A stretch of 64,000 nt of DNA from Clostridia bacterium (GTDB taxonomy: Bacteria; Bacillota; Clostridia; Acetivibrionales; DSM-2933). Of the stretch, positions 25,878 through 33,221 are shown piece by piece. The notes under the pieces were generated by a model. It was given only the letters and a program-made list of their open reading frames with translations, was not told where the DNA came from and did not search any database. Positions within the stretch are counted from its first letter, which is position 1; the number at the start of each line of letters is the position of its first letter. A program made the translations under genes and the position numbers. Location: contig JAOABQ010000072.1 of NCBI GenBank assembly GCA_026418275.1, positions 62,001-126,000 on the forward strand, in the 5' to 3' direction.

Positions 25878-26639
25878 GGGGGGGCGTTTAACAACAGCAT
25901 TCATCAAATCCTGTATGATTCCAAAAGGCATGATGTAAAAACACTCAGGATATACGGCACCAATATCCGGGAACTGCCGGAAGCAGTAGGAGAAATTGTC
26001 GGCCTAAGACAGCTTGAAATTCACGAGGATTTACTGGAAAGTCTGCCAAAATCCATTGGAAACCTGATTAATCTTGAGAAAATCACTATATTATCAAAAA
26101 AACTATCTTATTTGCCTCCTGAAATAGGAAAACTCATCAGCTTGAAAAACTTGGAAATATGGTGCTGGTATCAACCGGTGGAAGAGTATAGAGCTTTAAC
26201 AGCACACGATGAATTTTCATTTTCAGGATTATGTGAATTACCGAAAGAAATTGGGGAGCTTAGAAGTTTAGAGGCTTTGAATGTCAATTCTACTTCAATC
26301 CGAGAAATTCCTCCGGAAATTGGGCGTTTAAGAAATTTGAAATGGTTGGACCTTTCCAGGAACAGGCTGGAATACTTGCCGGAGGAGATTGGCGATTTAA
26401 ATAAACTGGAGGTTATGTGGGTTTGGAATAATAAGCTGGAAGCGATTCCTAAAACCATAGGGAATTTAACAAAACTAAAGGATTTAGGAATGCAGGACAA
26501 CAGGCTTAAGTTTTTGCCGGATACGGTGAAAAGCCTTCAAAGGCTCCAATATTTTTCGGTACAAAATAATTGCTTTAAAAATGTTAAAGAAGAGCTGAAA
26601 AAATTACAGGGGCTGCAAAAAGTAAAAATAGAGATTTAA
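25878..26639 (+). CDS. Leucine-rich-repeat protein with unresolved start
   Basis: The frame is open from 25878 and gives about nine LRR units of the type LPEEIGDLNKLEVM / IPPEIGRLRNLKWL, about 22-23 residues each, ending LKKLQGLQKVKIEI. It is cytoplasmic, without signal peptide. No ATG, GTG or early TTG with an SD exists in the frame before the first repeat. A run of seven G (25878-25884) sits at the front; with six G the frame would extend to a TTG at 25874. An ATG with SD at 25793 starts only a 9-codon frame. So the start is either frameshifted or unusual. LRR proteins of this kind mediate protein contacts. Confidence 0.7.
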   Translation, partial: GGAFNNSIHQILYDSKRHDVKTLRIYGTNIRELPEAVGEIVGLRQLEIHEDLLESLPKSIGNLINLEKITILSKKLSYLPPEIGKLISLKNLEIWCWYQPVEEYRALTAHDEFSFSGLCELPKEIGELRSLEALNVNSTSIREIPPEIGRLRNLKWLDLSRNRLEYLPEEIGDLNKLEVMWVWNNKLEAIPKTIGNLTKLKDLGMQDNRLKFLPDTVKSLQRLQYFSVQNNCFKNVKEELKKLQGLQKVKIEI

Positions 26640-26662
26640 GTATTATTAAGGGAGGTAACAAA

Positions 26663-26893
26663 ATGAGAAAATGGACTGAATCCGATGCCATAGACCACCT
26701 GCTTCTTTGTGGGGCGGAAAGAGTAAGGGCTAAGGTACTTGTCAAAAAAGGCGGATGGAATGGATTAAAAGCTTGTTCAGCCGTGGACTACTTAAAAAAG
26801 TTAAACTATACCTTTAAGTTTATTACGGGAACAACCCTCAAGGGGAAAACAAATACTAAAGAACACCGGCAAAGTGATGCCGGTGTTCTTTAG
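26663..26893 (+). CDS. Hypothetical protein, 76 aa
   Basis: ATG at 26663 follows AAGGGAGG. The first ~55 residues (MRKWTESDAIDHLLLCGAERV...) look like genuine protein and could be a small helical domain; the tail is encoded by a 16-bp perfect inverted repeat (26855-26894) that also carries the stop codon. It follows the LRR gene by 23 bp. Family unknown. Confidence 0.55.
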   Translation: MRKWTESDAIDHLLLCGAERVRAKVLVKKGGWNGLKACSAVDYLKKLNYTFKFITGTTLKGKTNTKEHRQSDAGVL

Positions 26894-26894
26894 T
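26855..26894 (+). terminator. Hairpin overlapping the end of the 76-aa gene
   Basis: ACTAAAGAACACCGGC (26855-26870) with GCCGGTGTTCTTTAGT (26879-26894), 8-nt loop. No T-tract follows, so terminator function is uncertain. Confidence 0.5.
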
Positions 26895-27031
26895 GTGATC
26901 GAACTGATTTTAATAGCCTGGGGTATGAGTCTTATGGTAGAATAGAAGTAAAAATAAGTGCTTTTAAGAGACGATCAAACCTACTTTTTTATGCAGTTTG
27001 GCAGATTAACAATATTCTTGGGGAGAAAACC

Positions 27032-28321
27032 ATGTTCAGTGATTTTATAAAGCACTACAGCATCATACGGAATATCTTGAGAGATATATTTTTATATGGC
27101 TGTTATTCGAGGGAAAGTCTGGAAGACAAACGGAATATGAGTGCAAGAAAGGTAAGCTATGAAATACGGCGGATACAGCAATATGTTGAAGAAAAATATA
27201 TACGCGGGGACCGGGACGGAAGATTCAAGCTTTTAAGCCTCACATACGATTCCATAAGGCACACCGACAATTTCCTTGTAAATACATATATGACGAAAAG
27301 TTTTACACGTACCGACCTTTTACTCTATTTTATGATACTTATGGTTTTTCAGTATAAGGGAGAGCCCTGCTCTTTTCGAACCATTGAAAATGCTTTAATT
27401 GATGAAGGTTTAATATCCTATGACCATATCAGCAGTAAGACCCTGGAAAGAAAGATTGGGGAGATGTGCGATAAACTCGGGGTATTGACCTGTGAGACGG
27501 TGAAAAGAACAAAATTCTTCCGGATTGCTCCGGATATATTTGAAGAGCTTGATACGGAGGAAGTTAAGGAAGTACTTCTGGCGGTGAGCCTTTTCAAAAA
27601 TACAATTTTTCCGGTAACAGCAGGATACTTTTGTGAAGCTGTGCTAAAAGATTATATGGCCTATGAAAGGTATACGCAGGTTAATCTAAAAGATTATTTT
27701 CAATATAGGCAGGTTCACTTTCACCCGGTTATTGAAGAGTTGGTTTTATGGCAGCTTCTAAATGCAATTCATGAGCGGCGCTGGGTTTTTTTAGATTACC
27801 ATTTGCCGCCTAACTATACAGGCATCGTAAAGTATGAGCAGATACAGCCTTATATCATACGGTATGATGTAAAGTATGGGAGGTTTTACCTTATATCCTT
27901 TAATAAAAATGAGGACTGTGTTGTATCCAGACTGGACCGGATCCAAAGTGTAAAAGTACTAGAAGAAACCTTTCAAAGAGAGGAATTGGATGGGTTGTAC
28001 AATTCACAGATGTGCTACAGTTGGTCCAGCGTTTCCCTGGGCGAAAACAAAGAACCGGAAATGGTAAAAATGGAGATTCTGATTGAAAGACAGGAAGATG
28101 CCTATATCATTGAAAAGATCATGAATGAAGCACCTAATGGTACAATGGAGAAGGTGGAAGAAGGTAAATTTTATTTTACCATGCTGCTCAACGATTCCGG
28201 TGAAATCATACCTTGGCTTAGAAGTTATTCGGGATATATGAGGGTTCTGGAGGGAGAAGCGCTTTTAAGAAGGTTAACAGAGGATTGGAAGGAGATGCTG
28301 AATACCTATGGAGCTCTTTGA
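27032..28321 (+). CDS. WYL-domain transcriptional regulator 1
   Basis: 429 aa. An N-terminal helix-turn-helix region (YSRESLEDKRNMSARKVSYE) precedes a WYL domain (ERRWVFLDYHLPPN, YIIRYDVKYGRFYLISFN, VSRLDRIQSVKV) and a C-terminal WCX-like region. WYL proteins bind nucleic acid or nucleotides and regulate defence and DNA-repair genes. SD GGGGAG is upstream of ATG 27032. It overlaps the next gene by 14 bp, so the two are coupled and probably act as a pair. No defence operon lies next to them in this window. Confidence 0.82.
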   Translation: MFSDFIKHYSIIRNILRDIFLYGCYSRESLEDKRNMSARKVSYEIRRIQQYVEEKYIRGDRDGRFKLLSLTYDSIRHTDNFLVNTYMTKSFTRTDLLLYFMILMVFQYKGEPCSFRTIENALIDEGLISYDHISSKTLERKIGEMCDKLGVLTCETVKRTKFFRIAPDIFEELDTEEVKEVLLAVSLFKNTIFPVTAGYFCEAVLKDYMAYERYTQVNLKDYFQYRQVHFHPVIEELVLWQLLNAIHERRWVFLDYHLPPNYTGIVKYEQIQPYIIRYDVKYGRFYLISFNKNEDCVVSRLDRIQSVKVLEETFQREELDGLYNSQMCYSWSSVSLGENKEPEMVKMEILIERQEDAYIIEKIMNEAPNGTMEKVEEGKFYFTMLLNDSGEIIPWLRSYSGYMRVLEGEALLRRLTEDWKEMLNTYGAL

Positions 28322-29324
28322 TGAAGTAAAAAATAGATATTTTCAGATAGTATTCCGTGTTATTAATGAATGTTCTGATGGAAGTACAAAGAAGAATATC
28401 CTTAAAATCATTGATGAAGGAGAATTTGAACAGAAGGTCATCGGGAAGAATCAAAGGTCTTTTTCCGGCCTTCTTTTAAATGAATATGAGACCGGTAGTG
28501 AGAACTACTGCTTGTTGAAGGAAAAGGACGGGCTTTATTATCCTGCTTTAAGAAGCAGAGGGAAGAATCCTTTGCCTGTGAGGCTCACAAATATGGAGAA
28601 AGCATGGCTTCATGCTTTTCTCAAGGAACCTTCGGTGAGAATGATACTTAAGGGAAGTACGATAAAAACCCTGGAAGGGGAACTGCAAGAGTTTGATACC
28701 CCTATCCGCAAAGAGTATTTTGAGATGACCAATACAAGCAAGGCGGCTGATTTGATAAACCTTGAAGAATACGCACGAAATCTTAAAACGCTCCTCAAAG
28801 CAATTGTGGAGGAAAAGCCGGTCCGTTATGATAACACGGATAAGTTCGGCAAGGTATATAAAAATATGTTATCCTTACCCATACGGATTGAATATTCAAT
28901 GCGGGACGGAAGGTTTAGGGTTTCCATGTATTCCATCGACAACAACCGGCCAATCATGGCCAACGTATTTTCAATGACAAATGTAAGCTTGGCAGATGAA
29001 GATGTGGTTCAGATGGACAGGGAAGAGGCAAAACGTATTCTATATGAACAAAAAATTTGTGAGGAGCCTGTAATTTTGAAAGTTACCGATAAAAGGGCTG
29101 CAATGGAAAGGTGCTTTATGAGTTTTTCGGGAATGGAGCGGTCCGCAAGGTGTATCGGAGAGGATCAATATGAAATAAAACTTTTTTATTATACATTTGA
29201 GGAAGAAGAAGTCTTACGTAATATTCTTGCTTTGGGGCCTTTTGTTAAGGTAATATCCCCCAAACGGATTGAAGAGGAAATCATTAGAAGAATAAAAAAA
29301 TCCCTTGAAATGATTAAACCATAA
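28308..29324 (+). CDS. WYL-domain protein 2
   Basis: 338 aa, overlapping the previous gene. It is shorter at the N-terminus and shows the WYL-like core (KAIVEEKPVRYDN, LPIRIEYSMRDGRFRVSMYS) and a WCX-like end (KLFYYTFEEEEVLRNILALGPFVKVI). The canonical Trp-Tyr-Leu is degenerate. A heterodimer or ligand-sensing partner of WYL protein 1 is a reasonable inference. Confidence 0.75.
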   Translation: MELFDEVKNRYFQIVFRVINECSDGSTKKNILKIIDEGEFEQKVIGKNQRSFSGLLLNEYETGSENYCLLKEKDGLYYPALRSRGKNPLPVRLTNMEKAWLHAFLKEPSVRMILKGSTIKTLEGELQEFDTPIRKEYFEMTNTSKAADLINLEEYARNLKTLLKAIVEEKPVRYDNTDKFGKVYKNMLSLPIRIEYSMRDGRFRVSMYSIDNNRPIMANVFSMTNVSLADEDVVQMDREEAKRILYEQKICEEPVILKVTDKRAAMERCFMSFSGMERSARCIGEDQYEIKLFYYTFEEEEVLRNILALGPFVKVISPKRIEEEIIRRIKKSLEMIKP

Positions 29325-29410
29325 CTTAAATCCACTGTTCAAAACGAGTTTGGATTTTCCCGAGCTGAATTTACATGCTATAAAGGTTCGAAGCAATATA
29401 GTGATCAATC

Positions 29411-29513
29411 TAGTGCCTCGTAACGTAATTCTTTTCTAGGGTATGCGAGGCAAAAACAGAGGAAGTGCGTTTTTAACACTTTGAAACTTAAAATTGTTGT
29501 GTTAAAAGCACTA
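29411..29513 (+). repeat. Type-1 MITE-like repeat, copy 5
   Basis: 103 bp, TAGTGCCTCGTAACGTAATT ... GTTAAAAGCACTA, same orientation as copies 1-3. Confidence 0.85.
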
Positions 29514-29579
29514 GTGCAACAGATGAAATTGGTTGAATGATATTCTTTGATAGTTTTAAGTGTACACTATACAAATGTC

Positions 29580-29608
29580 TTGAAAAAAGTTGGGAAATAT
29601 GTTATGAT
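29580..29608 (+). promoter_or_regulatory. Sigma-A promoter of the zinc-ribbon gene
   Basis: TTGAAA (29580-29585), 17-nt spacer, TATGAT (29603-29608). Predicted start near 29615, leaving a leader of about 115 nt. Confidence 0.75.
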
Positions 29609-29659
29609 AAAATAACCGATCACTATATCGAGTATGGATGCTTTAGTTCCTGAACACCG

Positions 29660-29719
29660 CTCCCTTAATTTATTGGAGTTTGATGTCCAGAATAAAAAAG
29701 TCCAAATAAATTAAGGAGG
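29660..29719 (+). promoter_or_regulatory. Leader stem that buries the ribosome-binding site (candidate RNA thermosensor)
   Basis: CTCCCTTAATTTATTGGA (29660-29677) can pair with TCCAAATAAATTAAGGAG (29701-29718) in about 17 base pairs, with one bulged A and one bulged C. The 3' arm includes the whole SD AAGGAGG (29713-29719) of the gene starting at 29729. The stem is A/U-rich, so it could melt with temperature or be opened by a helicase. Confidence 0.7.
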
Positions 29720-29728
29720 TATATAGCG

Positions 29729-29944
29729 ATGGCGGATAAGACTTTAGTTTGTAAGGATTGCAACAACGAGTTCATTTTTTCAGAGGGTGAACAGGCTTTC
29801 TACAAGGAAAAGGGTTTTGAAAACGAACCACAAAGGTGTCCTGACTGTAGAAAAGCTAAAAAGCAACAAAGGAATAACAACAGAGGCTTTGGTGGTGGTG
29901 GCGGTAATAACAACAGAGGAAAAAGCTTTGGTAACAGATGGTAA
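29729..29944 (+). CDS. Small zinc-ribbon RNA-binding-type protein (CxxC)
   Basis: 71 aa. Two CxxC pairs (CKDC and CPDC) in a zinc ribbon, then an Arg/Gly/Asn-rich tail (NNNRGFGGGGGNNNRG) typical of RNA-binding proteins. It matches the small clostridial 'probable zinc-binding' family (zf-trcl-like), which behaves like cold-shock RNA proteins. It sits opposite the DEAD-box helicase gene and shares a terminator with it. Its SD is inside the leader stem described at 29660-29719, so translation is probably conditional. Confidence 0.85.
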   Translation: MADKTLVCKDCNNEFIFSEGEQAFYKEKGFENEPQRCPDCRKAKKQQRNNNRGFGGGGGNNNRGKSFGNRW

Positions 29945-29947
29945 GAT

Positions 29948-29975
29948 AAAGGGAGAGCCTAGGCTCTCCTTTTTA
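29948..29975. terminator. Bidirectional terminator
   Basis: AAAGGGAGAGCCT with AGGCTCTCCTTTTT around 29960; A-tract on one side and T-tract on the other serve the convergent zinc-ribbon and helicase genes. It overlaps the last codons of the helicase gene. Confidence 0.75.
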
Positions 29976-31593
29976 GTTTGCGTTTCTTGTTGGATTTTTC
30001 TATGTTTATCTTTTTACCCTTCAAAATATAGTTTTTCATGGATGCCAAGACTTCAGAAGCGTATTCCCGCGGGATTTCAACAAAAGTATAACGGTCGAAT
30101 ATATCAATGGCACCGATCAGTTTACCAGGAAGGCTTGTAGTTCCGGCAATACTTTCGATGATGTGCCGGGGCTGAATTTTTTGAACGCTTCCTACATTCA
30201 TAAAAAGCCGTACCATCCCATCTTCTGCACCAGTATCTTCATCATCAATTTCCGGGGTTGGTGAGCATGCACCGGAAGTCTGAGTTGATACCATTTTTAA
30301 AAGTGCTGCTGCTACGTCCAACGTAGTAATAAAACTCTCTTCCTCGTTTTTAGCATTAACTTCCTCCAGCAATTTTTCTATATAATCCACATGTTTGGAG
30401 TAGTGAGCATCATGGATTACTTCCTTTACCTTATCTAAAATAGTGCTTATCTTATTTTCTTCAACATCCATTAAAGTAGGCGGTTTGATCGGGCGGACAG
30501 TAGATTTGGTATACTTTTGAATATCCTTTAATTTATAGATTTCGCGGCCTACAACAAAGGAGAAAGCTTTTCCGGTCCGTCCTGCTCTTCCTGTTCTTCC
30601 AATTCGATGAACATAATATTCTTCATCATTGGGAAGATCAAAATTAAAAACAGCTTCCACATCATCCACATCAATTCCGCGGGCAGCAACGTCGGTAGCA
30701 ATCAGAATATCAATATGGCCTTTTCTAAATTTGGACATTACTTTATCCCTTTGATCCTGCCGCATGTCTCCATGAAGACCTTCTGCCGCATAACCTCTTG
30801 ATTGCAGGCTGGAGGAAAGCTCGTCAACCCGCTTTTTTGTATTGCAAAAGACCAAGGAAAGTTTTATGTTTTGAGTATCGATAAGCCTTGAAAGTACCTC
30901 CAGTTTGGAAGATTCGCTTACTTCCAGGTAAAACTGCTCAATACTTGGAACCGTCAGTTCTTTGTGAACTGCTTTTATATGAATTGGACTTTTCTGGTAT
31001 TTTGCAGTCAGGTCCATGATTTCCTTTGGCATGGTAGCTGAGAATAGAATAGTTTGCTTCTCCTCGGGTACCTTTTCCAAAATGATATCAATGTCTTCAC
31101 GGAATCCCATGTTGAGCATTTCATCCGCTTCATCCAATATAACCATTTTAAGATTGGAAAGCTTTAAAGTATGCCGGCGCATATGGTCCATAATCCGCCC
31201 GGGCGTGCCGATAATAATCTGAGGACGCTTTTTAAGGGCGGCGATTTGGCGGTCAATAGGCTGGCCACCGTAAACCGGCAATATTTTAATTCCCGGTTTA
31301 TATTTACATACATTTTTTAATTCTTCGGATGTTTGTATTGCAAGTTCCCGTGTCGGGCACAGGACAAGTACTTGTATTGCTTGGGTTTCAGGATCGATCA
31401 TTTCTATAGCCGGTATTCCGAAGGCACAAGTTTTGCCTGTTCCGGTCTGTGCCTGGCCGATGACATCCGCTCCGGTCAATATATGAGGTATCGATTTGGA
31501 TTGGATGGGGGTTGCCTCTTCAAAGCCCATTTCGGAGATGGCCCTTTGTACTTCCTGTGAAAGATTCAGTTCTTTAAAAATTAAATTTTCCAT
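29959..31593 (-). CDS. DEAD-box RNA helicase with C-terminal RNA-binding domain
   Basis: 544 aa. Motifs: AQTGTGKT (Walker A), PTRELA, TPGR, DEAD (LDEADEML), SAT, and in the second domain TDVAARGID and HRIGRTGRAG. After residue ~450 there is a DbpA-type RNA-binding domain (LFMNVGSVQKI, then YTFVEIPREYA) and a basic tail. This matches the CshA/DeaD/DbpA group that unwinds structured RNA in ribosome assembly and cold response. SD AAAGGGAT lies before the ATG at 31593. Its position opposite the zinc-ribbon gene fits a shared RNA role. Confidence 0.94.
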   Translation of the reverse strand: MENLIFKELNLSQEVQRAISEMGFEEATPIQSKSIPHILTGADVIGQAQTGTGKTCAFGIPAIEMIDPETQAIQVLVLCPTRELAIQTSEELKNVCKYKPGIKILPVYGGQPIDRQIAALKKRPQIIIGTPGRIMDHMRRHTLKLSNLKMVILDEADEMLNMGFREDIDIILEKVPEEKQTILFSATMPKEIMDLTAKYQKSPIHIKAVHKELTVPSIEQFYLEVSESSKLEVLSRLIDTQNIKLSLVFCNTKKRVDELSSSLQSRGYAAEGLHGDMRQDQRDKVMSKFRKGHIDILIATDVAARGIDVDDVEAVFNFDLPNDEEYYVHRIGRTGRAGRTGKAFSFVVGREIYKLKDIQKYTKSTVRPIKPPTLMDVEENKISTILDKVKEVIHDAHYSKHVDYIEKLLEEVNAKNEEESFITTLDVAAALLKMVSTQTSGACSPTPEIDDEDTGAEDGMVRLFMNVGSVQKIQPRHIIESIAGTTSLPGKLIGAIDIFDRYTFVEIPREYASEVLASMKNYILKGKKINIEKSNKKRKLKRRA

Positions 31594-31770
31594 TTTATAT
31601 CCCTTTACTTAAATTTATTGTTTGTTAAGCTTTTATTTAAATATTATTATTTCTAAAAAAGATTCAAATAAAACATACACATTTTATTTCCCATTTTCCG
31701 CTATTGCCTATTTGATTATACGAAATTAACAGTTTTATTGCAATAAAAGATAGAAGAAAGTAAATAAATC

Positions 31771-31818
31771 TTGAAATAAGCAGTAGTTTTATATATAATT
31801 ACTTCGATACTTATCGAA
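31771..31818 (+). promoter_or_regulatory. arsR promoter with 16-bp palindromic operator
   Basis: TTGAAA (31771-31776), 17-nt spacer, TATAAT (31794-31799), directly followed by TTCGATACTTATCGAA (31803-31818) over the predicted start point. The palindrome recurs before the next gene (32168-32183). Confidence 0.85.
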
Positions 31819-31849
31819 ATATAAAAAACAGAATGATGAGGATGATTCG

Positions 31850-32152
31850 ATGGATACAAAAAAAGCTGCAAAAATATTCAAAGCTCTTTCCAACCCCAAC
31901 CGATTGGAATTATACCTTCAAATTGCCAGAAAGCACGAAGCGAGTTTTGATATGGGCTGTGAGTGCTTTATATCGGAAATTATTGAAAGTTTTAATATTG
32001 GTGCGCCTACTATCTCACATCATTTGAAGGAACTTGCGAATGCCGAATTAATTTATACCGAAAAAAGAGGAAAGTATTTGGTATGCAAAGTAAATGAAGG
32101 CCTTGTAAATGAAGTCAGTAAAATTCTCATAATTGATCGTAAAAATTCATAA
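31850..32152 (+). CDS. ArsR/SmtB-family repressor
   Basis: 100 aa winged helix protein. The recognition region reads IGAPTISHHLKELANAELIYTEKRGKYLVCKV, typical of ArsR. Residues CECF near 40 could bind metal or a thiol-reactive ligand, but the usual ArsR CVC metal motif is not in its standard place. SD GATGAGGAT precedes the ATG. The same 16-bp palindrome lies in its own promoter and in front of the EFR1 gene 103 bp downstream, so it probably represses both. Confidence 0.88.
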   Translation: MDTKKAAKIFKALSNPNRLELYLQIARKHEASFDMGCECFISEIIESFNIGAPTISHHLKELANAELIYTEKRGKYLVCKVNEGLVNEVSKILIIDRKNS

Positions 32153-32167
32153 TTTTTTATATAAAAG

Positions 32168-32183
32168 TTCGATAGTTATCGAA
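32168..32183 (+). promoter_or_regulatory. Second copy of the ArsR operator
   Basis: TTCGATAGTTATCGAA, differing from 31803-31818 only at the two central bases. It lies 72 bp before the EFR1 start codon, beside a TATATA -10-like sequence. Confidence 0.8.
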
Positions 32184-32254
32184 TTTAAAAAATAAAGGGT
32201 AAAGTTAAGTGAATAGCCAGTTCAATTTTCGACGAGAAAGGTGAGGATTGTGAA

Positions 32255-33058
32255 ATGGAAACGAAAATTTTTTATTTTACCGGTACGGGGAACAGCCTGA
32301 TGGTGGCACGGGATCTTGCTGATGAGATGGGAGGTGCAAGTCTTGTAGCCATACCTCAGGCGGTAAATGACGGGGAGCTGCACTTAAAGGACGCATGTGT
32401 TGGAATAATATTTCCCGTATTCTATTGGGGTATTCCGTTAATTGTAAGAAAATTTATTGAAAAACTTAAGCTTGACGGTGTAAAGTACATATTTGCTGTT
32501 GCTACCTATGGCGGGTACGCGGGAGGGGCTTTGGACCAGATTTCTAAGCTTTTAATAAAGAAGGGAAGTAAGCTGGATGCGGGTTTTTTTGTGAAGCTTC
32601 CTGAAAACTATATTTTATCTTACAATATACCAAAGGAAGCTGAGCAGGATAGGCAATTGAAAATAGGGAAACAGAAGGTGAAGAAAATTGCTGAAGCAGT
32701 GGAGAAGCAAGATAAACAGGGGATTGAGAAGAGGGTCACAGGAATATTTAAATTCCTAACCCCGATTTTTTATAAGCGGGTGTACCGGTTTCATGAAGAT
32801 GGTAAAAAGTTTTGGACACAAGACTCTTGTAACGGCTGTGGCACATGTAAAAAGGTTTGTCCTGTAAAAAATATTGAAATGGATAACAGAAAGCCAAGGT
32901 GGGGAGATTGCTGCGAACAGTGCCTGGCATGTATTCATTGGTGCCCTAAAAAAGCGATTGAGCTCTCAAATAAAACCTTAAAAAGAGGGCGTTATCAAAA
33001 TCCCGAAGTTAACCTTAAAGACATGTTTCTACAGGCATCCAACGGGTCGGATCTTTAA
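32255..33058 (+). CDS. EFR1-family flavodoxin-ferredoxin protein
   Basis: 267 aa. The N-terminal half is a flavodoxin-like domain (YFTGTGNSLMVARDLADEM, FPVFYWGIPLIVRKF). The C-terminal part has two [4Fe-4S] ferredoxin motifs, CNGCGTCKKVCP and CEQCLACIHWCP. The family is named EFR1; the electron donor and acceptor are unknown. Single-step electron transfer is the likely role. Under control of the upstream ArsR operator. SD AAAGGTGAGG. Confidence 0.9.
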   Translation: METKIFYFTGTGNSLMVARDLADEMGGASLVAIPQAVNDGELHLKDACVGIIFPVFYWGIPLIVRKFIEKLKLDGVKYIFAVATYGGYAGGALDQISKLLIKKGSKLDAGFFVKLPENYILSYNIPKEAEQDRQLKIGKQKVKKIAEAVEKQDKQGIEKRVTGIFKFLTPIFYKRVYRFHEDGKKFWTQDSCNGCGTCKKVCPVKNIEMDNRKPRWGDCCEQCLACIHWCPKKAIELSNKTLKRGRYQNPEVNLKDMFLQASNGSDL

Positions 33059-33079
33059 TATTTTTGTGGAATGTCCCTC

Positions 33080-33108
33080 TTGGTACAACATGAGATTTGT
33101 GGTATAGT
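33080..33108 (+). promoter_or_regulatory. Sigma-A promoter of the CHAP gene
   Basis: TTGGTA (33080-33085), 17-nt spacer, TATAGT (33103-33108). Confidence 0.65.
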
Positions 33109-33221
33109 AAATGATAGAAGTATACATATTATCCATAACATATATACTTTATAAATCGATAAGATAAACTTATAAAGCCAATACATAATAAAAGTGTTTG
33201 ATTTAAGGGGGACACTCTAGT

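Noticed and set aside
11112-29513. CRISPR-like spacing of the type-1 repeats
   Set aside because: Copies are about 105 bp, far apart and in both orientations, with no regular spacers and no cas genes.
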